Shown here piece by piece: positions 18,984 through 27,722 of a DNA stretch of 64,000 nt. The stretch lies in the NCBI GenBank assembly GCA_019359095.1, contig JAHHHZ010000036.1, forward strand, positions 62,001 to 126,000. The letters run 5' to 3'. The notes beneath the pieces are model-generated. The model made no database searches, was not told the DNA's origin, and was given only the letters and a program-made list of their open reading frames with translations. Within the stretch, counting starts at the first letter, position 1. Every line of letters starts with the position of its first letter. The position numbers and the translations under genes are program-made. This stretch comes from Pleurocapsa minor HA4230-MV1 (lineage in GTDB: Bacteria; Cyanobacteriota; Cyanobacteriia; Cyanobacteriales; Xenococcaceae).

Positions 18984-19377
18984 CTCAGTTAACGGATAGA
19001 GGCAAGATTAACACCTTGTCCAGATTAATTTGCAAACATCCATCAGGTTACCAGGTTATAGCTATTTCAACAATTTTATCGCGATACGGAGATTAAACAA
19101 CCCTCACACTTTAGGATTATCTTGTGGTTAAGCTGCGCGATCGCTAACTCTAATAATTTCTCAATTCTCTGTTTTAATCCTTGCTGTTTTTCATTCATTG
19201 GTTAAAAGCTTTATATGATTTATAGTGAGATGCGATTGGCGAAGCCACGCCTTCGGCGATTACCCTTCGGGTACCCTAAAGGACTAGCTTCGCGTCCTAA
19301 AGGATACCGCTCCGCATATCGCGCTACGCGATCGCAATATAGTTAAAAATATAGATAAAATCAGTAGTTAAAGTGAC
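18984..19377. other. Intergenic region with a possible 40-aa ORF
   Basis: The first part is upstream of pyrB. A small minus-strand frame (19076-19198) could encode a 40-residue helical peptide starting MNEKQQGLKQRIEKLLELA, which I cannot assign and would not call a gene without conservation. The second part is occupied by the GC-rich palindromic repeat listed separately. Confidence 0.4.
19230..19335. repeat. REP-like palindromic repeat cluster
   Basis: A GC-rich stretch in an AT-rich spacer made of small inverted repeats: GGCGAAGCC with GCCTTCGGCG, TACCCTTCGGGTA, then CCTAAAGGACTAGCTTCGCG and CCTAAAGGATACCGCTCCGC, ending in a HIP1 octamer. The same words recur at 53895-54040, 57675-57755 and 60560-60673. 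Confidence 0.75.
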
Positions 19378-20112
19378 ATGCATTCTGAAATTTCGATTAT
19401 CATTCCTACATTAAATGAAGAAGATTTTTTGCAGAGGACATTGGCTCATTTGGCTGTATTAAATCCTCCTCCTCAAGAAATTTTGATTGTTGATGGAGGA
19501 AGCCAAGATCATACTTTAGAAATTGCTCGCCAAGCAGGTATTTCTCCGTTATTTTCCGAAAAAGCAGGTCGCTCGATCCAAATGAACTTAGGTGCAACAG
19601 CAGCTAAGGGTGATATCCTCTGTTTTGTCCATGCTGATACTTTAGTACCTGATGATCTTGCGCTCATAATTGAGAAGACATTAGCCGATCTTACTATTGC
19701 TGGAGGCGGTTTTATTTCGTTAATGAGCGGTCAAGATAAAACTCGCTGGGGAGTCTCTCTGCATAATTATTTAAAAACTTACTATGCACCATTGATATTT
19801 CGACCTCATTTATTCTTCAAGGGTTTACGAATTTTATTTGGAGATCAAGTAATCTTTTGTCGTCGTAGCGATTTCTGGAATTGTGGTGGTTTTGATGTAC
19901 AACTACCAATCATGGAAGATGCTGATCTCTGTATTAAACTGCTTGAATACGGAAGAATACATTTAGTTGATCGCGTTGTTCAATCGAGCGATCGCCGTGT
20001 AGCTAAATGGGGTTGGCTCAAAGCTAATGCTATATATTTCTACATTGGCTATCTGTGGGGTATTGGGGTTTCTGCAACCTATCTCAAACAATTTTACGAG
20101 GATATTCGTTGA
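19378..20112 (+). CDS. Glycosyltransferase family 2 (TIGR04283-like)
   Basis: A 244-residue GT-A glycosyltransferase: IIIPTLNEE at residues 7-15, LIVDGGSQDHT as the nucleotide-sugar site and FVHADTLVPDD as the metal-binding region. The sequence matches the TIGR04283 type (a glycosyltransferase associated with radical-SAM/selenodomain and arsenosugar loci in cyanobacteria). Its 3' end overlaps the convergent DUF547 gene by 19 bp. No radical SAM arsS-like gene is within view, so the pathway is inferred from family and neighbours. Confidence 0.88.
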   Translation: MHSEISIIIPTLNEEDFLQRTLAHLAVLNPPPQEILIVDGGSQDHTLEIARQAGISPLFSEKAGRSIQMNLGATAAKGDILCFVHADTLVPDDLALIIEKTLADLTIAGGGFISLMSGQDKTRWGVSLHNYLKTYYAPLIFRPHLFFKGLRILFGDQVIFCRRSDFWNCGGFDVQLPIMEDADLCIKLLEYGRIHLVDRVVQSSDRRVAKWGWLKANAIYFYIGYLWGIGVSATYLKQFYEDIR

Positions 20113-20792
20113 TTAAGATTCCAGTTGTAATCTAGATATTTAATTGGTACTTGCGCATTTAAAGGAATATCTAAGGATAAATAAGTCTGGATATATTCAG
20201 GAATGGAGTTGGACACTTTGAGAAAATCCTGTTTGTACCACTTCATGATTTTGCTACAGTAAAGAACTTGCTGGTTTTGATCGTAATACACCTTATGGGA
20301 ATTATTGATAAACCGTTTAGCATCCTCGTCCAATTGAGTTTCTAAGCGATCGCCTTCATAGGCTTCATTACGTAATAAAGGACAGCCAATAGCAGCACAA
20401 ACTAAAGCAAAATGGATACGAGGAGTCGGAAATTTTTGACGCAAAATATCGTGTTCGATGTTATTGAGACTGTAACGACGTTGATTAATTGTATAAACTG
20501 AACGAGAAAAAAACCGCCAAAAAGCTAACCAATTAGGCACACCCAGAAATTTAGGTAAAATAGATTTAAGCGGATAGTTTTTTAACACTTGCTCGATCAC
20601 CAAAGCATTATAGAGATTGAGCCAGAAAGCTAGCTGTTGATTTGGATTTAATAATTCTGGGTTAATTTGAGATAATTCCTGTAGCCAATCAGTTAGTTTC
20701 TGAGTTGATTGTATCTTCCAGGCTTGATAATTAACTAATCCTTGCTCGTCAACATATTGATGGAGTAATTCATCCCAAGGTTGAAATGACAT
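20094..20792 (-). CDS. DUF547 domain protein
   Basis: A 232-residue soluble protein with the DUF547 core: QQLAFWLNLYNALVIEQVL near residue 52, NNIEHDILR, and IHFALVCAAIGCPLLRNEAY. The pattern of conserved Asn, His and Cys suggests a transglutaminase/cysteine-protease-like fold, but function is unknown. Cyanobacteria often keep it near TIGR04283 glycosyltransferases and rhodaneses, as here. Confidence 0.87.
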   Translation of the reverse strand: MSFQPWDELLHQYVDEQGLVNYQAWKIQSTQKLTDWLQELSQINPELLNPNQQLAFWLNLYNALVIEQVLKNYPLKSILPKFLGVPNWLAFWRFFSRSVYTINQRRYSLNNIEHDILRQKFPTPRIHFALVCAAIGCPLLRNEAYEGDRLETQLDEDAKRFINNSHKVYYDQNQQVLYCSKIMKWYKQDFLKVSNSIPEYIQTYLSLDIPLNAQVPIKYLDYNWNLNQRISS

Positions 20793-20887
20793 AATATTTT
20801 AAACGAAATAATGTTTATTAAAATACTAAGCTGTTACGCAAAATTATTTGTATATTTACATCTATAACTCATTTTTGATTGCCTTTA

Positions 20888-20913
20888 CTTCCTATTTCCT
20901 ATTTCCTATTTTA
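20888..20913. repeat. Short heptamer-type tandem repeat
   Basis: Three to four tandem units related to CTATTTC in the spacer between DUF547 and the rhodanese gene. The complementary heptamer family (AGGAAAT/AGGAAGT) recurs at 43615-43670. This type is common in cyanobacterial spacers. Confidence 0.6.
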
Positions 20914-20939
20914 TACTTAACCCAAATAGTAAATTAATT

Positions 20940-21386
20940 TTGACTAGATACTTAACCTGGCGACTAATAAAATTTTTGATTCAACTGCAATTTCCAGAAA
21001 TCAAGCAGTTATCAACAGCAGATTTGGCTACTTGGTTATCGGATGACAGCGTATCTAAACCCATAATATTAGATACTAGAACGATTGAGGAATATGAAGT
21101 TAGTCATCTTAAAAATGCACAACTTGCTCCCAGTAATCTTGAGGATTTAGTCAAAGCAATCAATTTTTCCACCCCCATAGTTACTTATTGTTCGGTTGGA
21201 TATCGTTCAGCAGCGATCGCTCGTTGTCTACAATCTCAAGGATATCAAAATGTTTTTAATTTAAGTGGTTCTATTTTTCAATGGGTAAATGAAAATCGTC
21301 CAGTTTATCATGCTAGAAAACCAGTTACCAAAGTTCATCCCTATAATAAATTTTGGCAATATTTACTTATTAATTCACATTTTTAA
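20940..21386 (+). CDS. Rhodanese-like sulfurtransferase
   Basis: A single rhodanese domain, 148 residues. LDTRTIEEYEVSHLKNA is the CH2A region and the active-site loop is CSVGYRSA, with the persulfide-forming Cys in YCSVGYRS. A short N-terminal extension (TRYLTWRLIKFLIQLQF) may be an amphipathic helix. The start is a TTG at 20940. It is divergent from DUF547, with heptamer-type repeats (20888-20913) in between, and probably belongs to the same functional group as the glycosyltransferase. Confidence 0.9.
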   Translation: MTRYLTWRLIKFLIQLQFPEIKQLSTADLATWLSDDSVSKPIILDTRTIEEYEVSHLKNAQLAPSNLEDLVKAINFSTPIVTYCSVGYRSAAIARCLQSQGYQNVFNLSGSIFQWVNENRPVYHARKPVTKVHPYNKFWQYLLINSHF

Positions 21387-21407
21387 AAATTTCAATAGAA
21401 GATAATT

Positions 21408-21959
21408 ATGAAAACACTTTATAAATGGTCAGTTGAAGATTATCATCAAATAATTGCATCTGGAGTACTAGACGGAAAGTCTGTTGAACTGTTAGAAGGT
21501 GAAATTATTACTGTAAGTCCTGAAAAGCCTATCCATAGTTCACGGATTGATACTGTAGCTGATTATTTAAGGGATGTCTTGCACAAAAAAGCAAAAGTTA
21601 GAGAAGCACATCCTATTACTCTAGATAATTCTGAACCTGAACCAGATATTGCTATAGTTCGATTTAATGAGCATAATTATAGCGATCGCCATCCTTATCC
21701 CCAGGATATTTATTGGTTAGTTGAGGTGTCAAATAGTACTTTAAGTAAGGACTTAGAAGAAAAATCTATTATTTATGCCCGTAATGGGATTCCTGAATAT
21801 TGGGTAATTGATTTACTTTATAATAAGTTGTGGTTGTTCACGAATCCTCAACAAAATAGTTATTTAAATAAACAAGAAATAACTACAGGCAAAATCAATT
21901 CTGGATCTTTTCCTCATGTAAGTATTGAAATAGATAAATTGTTGCTCAATAAAATTTGA
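21408..21959 (+). CDS. Uma2 family endonuclease-like protein
   Basis: A 183-residue member of the Uma2 (DUF820) family, a PD-(D/E)XK-like nuclease fold expanded in cyanobacteria. Core motifs are VELLEGEIITVSPEKPIHS, EPEPDIAIVR and IYWLVEVSNSTLSKDLEEK, followed by YARNGIPEYWVIDL. Functions are unproven; members are often treated as selfish or defence-linked genes. The coding sequence ends directly against a copy of the mfd 3' end. Confidence 0.92.
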   Translation: MKTLYKWSVEDYHQIIASGVLDGKSVELLEGEIITVSPEKPIHSSRIDTVADYLRDVLHKKAKVREAHPITLDNSEPEPDIAIVRFNEHNYSDRHPYPQDIYWLVEVSNSTLSKDLEEKSIIYARNGIPEYWVIDLLYNKLWLFTNPQQNSYLNKQEITTGKINSGSFPHVSIEIDKLLLNKI

Positions 21960-21970
21960 AGATCACACCG

Positions 21971-22099
21971 CGTTTTGTTTATGCGCTAAAGAAAGTTATT
22001 GTGCGAGGGTTGGGGATTATGAAGCCACAAAAAATAAATGATTTGATTGATTGGTTGGGGACTATTCACAAGGCTTTACCTGAATTGGAGTTAGTTTAA
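21971..22099 (+). pseudogene. mfd 3'-end copy 1
   Basis: A 42-codon open segment followed by TAA that reproduces the last 43 codons of mfd: [20 protein letters not shown], then [20 protein letters not shown], then LV and stop. Against the Mfd tail it has three substitutions or so and one deleted codon. It has no start of its own; it begins just after the Uma2 stop and ends six bases before the xisH start. The orientation is opposite to mfd, which lies 32 kb away. Confidence 0.9.
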
Positions 22100-22104
22100 A
22101 TAGT

Positions 22105-22521
22105 ATGCCAGCAAAAGATATTTTTCACGACAATGTTAAAAATGCTCTGATCAAAGATGGCTGGAATATTACTAACGATCCTTTAAAATTACAGTGGGGG
22201 AATAAAGATCTCTATGTGGATCTAGGTGCAGAAAAATTAATTGCAGCCGAAAAAGAAAATCACAAAATAGCAGTAGAGATAAAAAGCTTTGTGGGTAATT
22301 CTCAGGTAGCCGATTTACAGCAAGCGTTAGGTCAATATACTTTGTATTTAGATATCATAGAAGAAACCGAACCAGAGCGCATTCTTTATCTGGCAATTAG
22401 AGAAACAACCTACGAAGATATATTTATTGAACCTATTGGTCAAATACTTCTAACTAAAAAACGCTTAAAATTGATTGTTTTTGATAGCGATCGCGAGGAA
22501 ATAATTCAATGGATACTATAA
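22105..22521 (+). CDS. xisH: XisH family protein
   Basis: A 138-residue protein of the XisH family, first described as an excision-controlling factor of the fdxN element in Anabaena but widespread in cyanobacteria without that element. It has an endonuclease-like pattern (AAEKENHKIAVEIKSFVG, then DLQQALGQYTLYLDIIE). The start lies six bases after the mfd tail copy, and the end overlaps xisI by 13 bases. In genomes lacking the fdxN element the pair is best viewed as a mobile or toxin-antitoxin-like module. Confidence 0.95.
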   Translation: MPAKDIFHDNVKNALIKDGWNITNDPLKLQWGNKDLYVDLGAEKLIAAEKENHKIAVEIKSFVGNSQVADLQQALGQYTLYLDIIEETEPERILYLAIRETTYEDIFIEPIGQILLTKKRLKLIVFDSDREEIIQWIL

Positions 22522-22844
22522 AGGAATATCGAGAAAAAATCAAAAGTATTTTAACTGACTATGTATCGATTCCTTACTCGCGAGGAGATATTGAATCAAA
22601 GTTAATTATCAGTAATGACGATAATAATTACTTAGTCATGACTACTGGATGGCAAAACAAAAAAAGAGTGCATGGCTGTATTATTCACTTGGAAATTATT
22701 GGTGACAAAATCTGGGTGCATCGTGACGGTACGGAATACGGAATTGCTAATGATTTGTTAGAGGCAGGAATTCCTAAAGATCAAATTGTCCTAGGTTTTT
22801 ATCCTGCTGATATTAGAGCTTATACTGATTTTGCCGTTAGCTAG
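22509..22844 (+). CDS. xisI: XisI family protein
   Basis: A 111-residue XisI protein with the typical RVHGCIIHLEIIGDKIWVH and GIPKDQIVLGFYPADIRAYT segments. It is the invariable partner of XisH, and the two overlap, so they are translated together. No excision element ends or XisF-type recombinase are visible nearby. Confidence 0.95.
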   Translation: MDTIKEYREKIKSILTDYVSIPYSRGDIESKLIISNDDNNYLVMTTGWQNKKRVHGCIIHLEIIGDKIWVHRDGTEYGIANDLLEAGIPKDQIVLGFYPADIRAYTDFAVS

Positions 22845-22937
22845 ATATTGTTGAAAGTTACATAAGTCATAAATTAAACAAATCCAAAGTACAGGTTTTT
22901 ATTCATTGGTCTAAAGCTTTGTATAGTTCTAAAGTCG

Positions 22938-22979
22938 CGTTTTGTTTATGCGCCTAAAAAGGTTATTGTGCGTGGTTTG
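22938..22979 (+). pseudogene. mfd 3'-end copy 2 (short)
   Basis: Fourteen codons matching the Mfd tail, [14 protein letters not shown], after which homology stops and the frame continues RQRRKKKR to a stop. It lies about 90 bp after xisI, in the same orientation as copies 1, 3 and 4. Confidence 0.85.
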
Positions 22980-23100
22980 AGGCAAAGGCGCAAAAAAAAG
23001 AGATAGTTATGAAACTAGCGGAAAAATTAGAACAAGAAAAAACTGTTTTTCTATTTGGATAAACAAGCTATCAAATTATTACCAACAATAAAGATCGTTC

Positions 23101-23721
23101 TTACTCTCTTTCTATAGAGCCAGACCCACAACTCCAACCACTATCATTTAAAGCCGGCGGATTTATGTCTGTAGAATATTTTTTAGTTTCACAAGAAATT
23201 TTTTCAAACTGTTCAGAGTCATTATCGTAGCTAATGCCTTCTGCAAAACTTTTAATTTTATGCTTTTTCTCCAATGATTTAGCTAAAATTATTGCTTTAC
23301 TTTCATTTGCTTCAATTATACTTATCTCGTAATATGTAGGGTCTAGACTAATATCTAGCTCGTAAATACTATATGTAAATTTATCGTTTTCAAATCGATA
23401 CACTTGTTGAGCGCGAGCTAATACACCGATGTAATTTTTTCCCTCCGATTCTCTTTCTCTGGGAAAGATACCTCCAGCCATAATATTAGGCGCAATTATA
23501 GCGAATAAGACCATTCCAACGAAACCAGTAGCAAGAAAAACACCTACAGGCTGTTTTTTTGACTCCTCGCTTTCAGATATCGGAATAAATTTTGATACTG
23601 CTTCTGGTTTTACTATTTTCGGTTTATTTGTCCAACCACAACCAGAGCATACTTGACGACCACTAGATTTGAATGGTGGTGCTAGTTTCTTTCCGCATTG
23701 CGGGCAATTTTCGGGACTCAT
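23101..23721 (-). CDS. Zinc-ribbon protein with a pilin-like C-terminal domain
   Basis: From the ATG at 23721 the protein has about 206 residues. It opens with a zinc ribbon (CPQCGKKL and CSGCGW, around residues 6-31), followed by a linker, a membrane helix (GVFLATGFVGMVLFAIIAPN, around residue 60-80) and an extracytoplasmic part. The segment NYIGVLARAQQVYRFENDKF resembles the type IV pilin-like G/H domains of cyanobacteria, where a prepilin helix would normally precede it. The usual prepilin cleavage motif is absent, so this is a membrane-anchored pilin-like domain behind a cytosolic zinc ribbon. Function unknown. Confidence 0.7.
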   Translation of the reverse strand: MSPENCPQCGKKLAPPFKSSGRQVCSGCGWTNKPKIVKPEAVSKFIPISESEESKKQPVGVFLATGFVGMVLFAIIAPNIMAGGIFPRERESEGKNYIGVLARAQQVYRFENDKFTYSIYELDISLDPTYYEISIIEANESKAIILAKSLEKKHKIKSFAEGISYDNDSEQFEKISCETKKYSTDINPPALNDSGWSCGSGSIERE

Positions 23722-23907
23722 AAGCACAAATATGACTTTACATCCTTAAAATTCCCTAATCCTTCGCAAAAATATAAAGATATACTGAAATCACTAATAA
23801 GAGGTCGTGGTTAATTAATTTAAAGCGATCGCATTACCAAATACACTGTAGCTTTGAAAAACTAAACTTCTGTTATTGTGAATAATTAAATGCTTGACAG
23901 CTGATGG

Positions 23908-24318
23908 CTATTCCGCACCTACCATTTGAGACTCTTGAATCAACTCAACCAAATTACCTTCAGGATCGCGCACTAATGCTAATTTAACTCCCCAGTCGGC
24001 GAAATTCCAAGGAGAGGAGACAATGACGACACCTTTGCTTGTCAAATACTTACAAGCTTCATCTATATCTTTAACACCAAAACTCAGAGCGATCGCATCA
24101 TTTTGAACACCGAAGTTGACAGGAGTGTGAGTGCCAAAATATTCTTTGACTTTGCCACGACACATAATAGTTAATTTAGTTGCACCCTTGGTTAATTCAG
24201 CATAGCGATCGACTCCTGAAATAAAACCCACTTCAAGTCCTAAAACATCTCGATAAAATTGCAGACAAGTCTCATAATCATCTACATATAGTCGTGTATT
24301 GGCAAAATTAAATTTCAT
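23908..24318 (-). CDS. VOC family protein (glyoxalase/bleomycin resistance fold)
   Basis: A 136-residue vicinal-oxygen-chelate protein with the paired beta-alpha-beta-beta-beta modules: RLYVDDYETCLQFYRDVLG and the C-terminal VRDPEGNLVELIQE, which supplies a metal-binding Glu. The substrate is unknown. It is an isolated minus-strand gene with a HIP1 octamer in its downstream spacer (around 23825). Confidence 0.88.
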   Translation of the reverse strand: MKFNFANTRLYVDDYETCLQFYRDVLGLEVGFISGVDRYAELTKGATKLTIMCRGKVKEYFGTHTPVNFGVQNDAIALSFGVKDIDEACKYLTSKGVVIVSSPWNFADWGVKLALVRDPEGNLVELIQESQMVGAE

Positions 24319-24461
24319 CGGCTAACCCTTAAATAAATGTTGCTGTAATTTTGGATGTAATTATAATTACTTACTTTATGCTATAAGTTTTTAGATATTT
24401 AATCTATTTTCAACTGTGAATTGCACGCTGAATTGATGAATTTAATTTTTGTAAAAGACTT

Positions 24462-25403
24462 ATGTTACCTCCCTTCAATCCTAGACGTAGTAAACATTTC
24501 ATCAACGATCCTTGTCAAGTTAAAAATAGTAAGACTAAGCTCAAAATTAATTTTAATAATGGACGCTTTGAAATTCTTGATGCTTATAGGTGGCAGAGTC
24601 ATTGGCGAGAACCATATTACCTAATGTTAATGATCCCTTGGTGGGGATTTTTTATCTTAACTGCGATCGCTTATGTAATTATTAACGCGATTTTTGCTGT
24701 CGGTTATTTACTGGGAGGAGATTGTATTGCTAGTTCTGAACCTGGCTCTTTTAGTGCTGCCTTTTTCTTTAGTGTCCAGACTATAGCTTCGATTGGTTAT
24801 GGGGTAATGAACCCGACTACTACCTACGCCAATATTTTAGTAACTATAGAAGCTTTGATCGGTACTGTTGGCATTGCCTTAATGGCAGGTTTGGCATTTG
24901 CTAAGTTTTCACAGCCGACAGCACGAGTGATGTTTAGTAAAGCAGCGGTGATTACTGACTACAATGGTGTACCGACTTTGATGCTGAGAGCTGCCAACCG
25001 ACGGCACAATCAAATTTTAGAAGCGCAAGTACGAGTTTATCTGATGCGAGATGAAATCAGTAGCGAAGGGGAATTTATGCGCCGATTTTATTTACTAAAA
25101 TTAGTACGCGATCGCACTCCCAGATTTACTCTAAGCTGGACTATTATGCATCCGATTGATGAAACTAGTCCTTTATGGCAAGCTAGTCCTGAATCTTTAG
25201 CTAATACTAGATCGATGTTAGCTATCTCCTTAAATGGCATTGACGAAACTGTCTATCATTCTCTTCATGTACCCCATACTTATGGTGCTAATGATATTCT
25301 CTGGAATCATCGCTTTATTGATATTTTTCATCAAACCTCTCAAGGGATTCAGTACATAGATTTCAAATATTTCCATGAGGTAGAATCGCTTGATGTCGAT
25401 TAG
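24462..25403 (+). CDS. Inward-rectifier (KirBac-type) potassium channel
   Basis: A 313-residue channel. It has an amphipathic slide-helix region before the first membrane helix (residues about 59-84), the pore helix and filter SVQTIASIGYG (filter at 110-114), a second membrane helix (about 122-147), and a C-terminal immunoglobulin-like cytoplasmic domain with the typical LMLRAANRRHNQILEAQVRV. This matches prokaryotic Kir channels. The gene ends 19 bp before mfd tail copy 3. No functional link with the Argonaute downstream is claimed. Confidence 0.93.
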   Translation: MLPPFNPRRSKHFINDPCQVKNSKTKLKINFNNGRFEILDAYRWQSHWREPYYLMLMIPWWGFFILTAIAYVIINAIFAVGYLLGGDCIASSEPGSFSAAFFFSVQTIASIGYGVMNPTTTYANILVTIEALIGTVGIALMAGLAFAKFSQPTARVMFSKAAVITDYNGVPTLMLRAANRRHNQILEAQVRVYLMRDEISSEGEFMRRFYLLKLVRDRTPRFTLSWTIMHPIDETSPLWQASPESLANTRSMLAISLNGIDETVYHSLHVPHTYGANDILWNHRFIDIFHQTSQGIQYIDFKYFHEVESLDVD

Positions 25404-25422
25404 ATAAATTAACAACTTTACG

Positions 25423-25548
25423 CGATCGCATTTTATTCATACACCAAAGAAGGTAATTGTTTACGGTTTGGGTATTGTTAAGCCTCAGAAACAATTGAAT
25501 GATTTAATTGACTGGTTGGGTACTTTTGACAAAGCTTTACCTGAATAG
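25423..25548 (+). pseudogene. mfd 3'-end copy 3
   Basis: Reads as RSHFIHTPKKVIVYGLGIVK, then [21 protein letters not shown] and stop, matching the Mfd tail [20 protein letters not shown] and beyond but ending a few codons early. The homology starts exactly at a HIP1 octamer (25422-25429), as does the corresponding point of mfd (54181-54188). The 12-base word AGGTAGAATCGC occurs on both sides (25378-25389 and 25547-25558). Confidence 0.9.
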
Positions 25549-25580
25549 GTAGAATCGCAAAACGGAAGCAAAACAAATAG

Positions 25581-27722
25581 ATGACAAAATATACTCCTCA
25601 AGTTTTTCTTAATAAATTTCCTGTCAAAAAACTAAGTAATAGCGAAAAAACAGTACAGGTTTATAGTTATATATTCAATCCATCCCCAGAACCAGGAAAA
25701 GAATATTCGGCAATTAATCAAATACCTTGGAAGATAAGAACGCCAGGAGTAAGATTTAAGTCGACAATTATTACCAAGCAACTGATATCAGCAGAATATT
25801 TAAAACAAGACAATTGGACGTTAAAATATCAAGGTACGCAACTATTAAATTTAGATATTTCTTATGAAAGAGAAGCTTTAGAACAATTAGAAAGAAAATG
25901 GTTGGAACGAGAATTAAGATCTAAATTTGCTAGAAATAGAGTCGATCGTGCTTCCCAAGGAGGATTAATTTGGTGGGATGCAGAAAACATTATTTTGCAA
26001 GATCTAGGTTGGGAAGTTCACACAGGGGTTAGTTTAAATATTGAGCTTCATTATTCGGGAGTTATTTTTTTAGAAATCGATCTTCACCATCGTTTTTATA
26101 GTTCTTGGACATTAGAGGAATGGTTACAAAACTATAGAGAGATACCAATTAGTTGGGTTCGCAATACTTATGACGATCGCTCCTGGAAATTTATTCGTAT
26201 TAGTGATGAAGATCCAGAAACTACGATGATTCCTAATTTAGGAAGTTTGGCAAATTATCATCGAAATTTAGACAAAAATAAAGCAACAGAAAAGGAAATT
26301 CAAGCTGCTCGTGTGGTATATGTTGGTAGTAAAGGCAAAGAACTGACCCATTTATCTACTAGACTTAGACCCAGTATAACAATGGAGATTTTGAGCGATT
26401 TACAAGAGCGAGGTTCGTCAGAAGCAGCTAAAGTATTTAAACAAGTAAAAAAAACAATTCAACAACGTTTCGATAAATCAAAAGAAACTGCTCAATGGTT
26501 GAGTAAAAATATTTATAATTCGGATCGGCCAACTAAGCCTCAAACAACTAAGGGAATTGTTCTCAGAAAAAGAGAGCCTTTACTACTAACTAAATCTAAA
26601 AAAGTTTATCGAACAATAAATAGTTTAGATGAAGGTTGTTTTCGTACAGGAGAACAACAATTTGGCTGTTTAGATTTAACAGAAAATGGTAAATGGTCAG
26701 AATTTATTAAAGATAAACTAGAATATGTGGCGAGAAAAAGTGATGTAGATATCGTATTAGAATCAGCCAAGAATAAGCATGATTTACCTGATGGAGCGTT
26801 TACCCGCAAACAGTTTTGGCAAGATTGGGCAGATCGAGGAACTCAAACTATTTTAGTCGTTAGTCCTTGGTTACAAAATTATGAAAAAATACAACTAGAA
26901 AAAGAAGCCTTAGAAGCTAATATTGCGCTTCAGTTTATGCAGCCGATGTTTAAGGAAGAAAAATATCGACTGGCTAATATTATCTTGGGTTTATTACTTA
27001 AAGCAAAATGGCAACCAGTTGGCTTAGAACCTTTACAAGATGACTATGCAGCAGAAATAGTGATTGGTTTTGATGCGGGGACAAATGGAAATCTTTATTA
27101 TGGTACGAGTGCTTTTGCTATTTTGGCTAACGGACAAAGTTTAGGTTGGGAACTTCCAGAAGCACAACCTGGAGAAAAAATAAGTTCAGCAGCAATTATA
27201 CGCACTGTTACGAACATTATTACCAGATTTCAAAGCATAGAAAATAGACTTCCTCGCCGTATATTACTACTTCGAGATGGCATAGTACAATGCGAGGAAT
27301 TTGACGATGTAGTAGCAGCTTTATTAGCTAATCAGATCGCTGTCGATCTTTTAGGTGTTAGAAAAAGTGGTGCGGGAAGAATGGCAATATTACCAGATAA
27401 ATCTGAATTTTTAATCGATGCTTTGCCAGGAACAGCAACACTTTCAACTGATGATAAAACGTTTTGTATTGTAACCTCTGAAGCAAAAGCAGGAGGCAGC
27501 ACACGCCCTTTAAAAGTAGTAAGAGATTTCGGCGATGCACCTTTAGAAACATTAGCCAAACAAATCGATCGCCTGAGTATGCTCAATCCAGCTAGTGCTT
27601 ATGCTTATAGTCGCTTACCCTATGTCATTCATTTTGCTGACAAAATGGCAAAAAGTATTCAACGTATTGGTGAATTAGGTATTTTACATGGAATAGATCG
27701 GCAAAAAAATTTCTTTGTTTAA
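25581..27722 (+). CDS. Long prokaryotic Argonaute, TtAgo-like, catalytic tetrad intact
   Basis: A 713-residue long-A type pAgo, a nucleic-acid-guided nuclease that in characterised relatives uses DNA guides to cut invading or replicating DNA. The PIWI domain is clear: Asp498 (GFDAG), the glutamate finger Glu532 (PEAQPGEKI), Asp566 (LLLRDGIV) and Asp687 (HFADKMAK). The first three have the same spacing as the TtAgo tetrad (34 and 68 residues). The MID region precedes it (ALQFMQPMFKEEKYRLANII), and the chain ends DRQKNFFV, the C-terminal carboxylate used to bind the guide 5' end. The N, PAZ and linker parts fill residues 1-430. The ATG at 25581 is the only sensible start. No nuclease or effector partner is adjacent; mfd tail copy 3 lies just upstream. 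Confidence 0.95.
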   Translation: MTKYTPQVFLNKFPVKKLSNSEKTVQVYSYIFNPSPEPGKEYSAINQIPWKIRTPGVRFKSTIITKQLISAEYLKQDNWTLKYQGTQLLNLDISYEREALEQLERKWLERELRSKFARNRVDRASQGGLIWWDAENIILQDLGWEVHTGVSLNIELHYSGVIFLEIDLHHRFYSSWTLEEWLQNYREIPISWVRNTYDDRSWKFIRISDEDPETTMIPNLGSLANYHRNLDKNKATEKEIQAARVVYVGSKGKELTHLSTRLRPSITMEILSDLQERGSSEAAKVFKQVKKTIQQRFDKSKETAQWLSKNIYNSDRPTKPQTTKGIVLRKREPLLLTKSKKVYRTINSLDEGCFRTGEQQFGCLDLTENGKWSEFIKDKLEYVARKSDVDIVLESAKNKHDLPDGAFTRKQFWQDWADRGTQTILVVSPWLQNYEKIQLEKEALEANIALQFMQPMFKEEKYRLANIILGLLLKAKWQPVGLEPLQDDYAAEIVIGFDAGTNGNLYYGTSAFAILANGQSLGWELPEAQPGEKISSAAIIRTVTNIITRFQSIENRLPRRILLLRDGIVQCEEFDDVVAALLANQIAVDLLGVRKSGAGRMAILPDKSEFLIDALPGTATLSTDDKTFCIVTSEAKAGGSTRPLKVVRDFGDAPLETLAKQIDRLSMLNPASAYAYSRLPYVIHFADKMAKSIQRIGELGILHGIDRQKNFFV

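Noticed and set aside
22105-22844. fdxN-type excision element
   Set aside because: XisH and XisI are present, but no site-specific recombinase, nif gene or paired recombination sites are seen.
23009-23062. 17-codon frame MKLAEKLEQEKTVFLFG
   Set aside because: Too short and without recognisable homology; at most a gene remnant following mfd tail copy 2.
24462-27722. Kir channel as an effector partner of the Argonaute
   Set aside because: An mfd tail copy separates the genes, the channel is a complete ordinary KirBac-type protein, and known pAgo effector partners belong mostly to short pAgo systems. Co-function is not supported by sequence.
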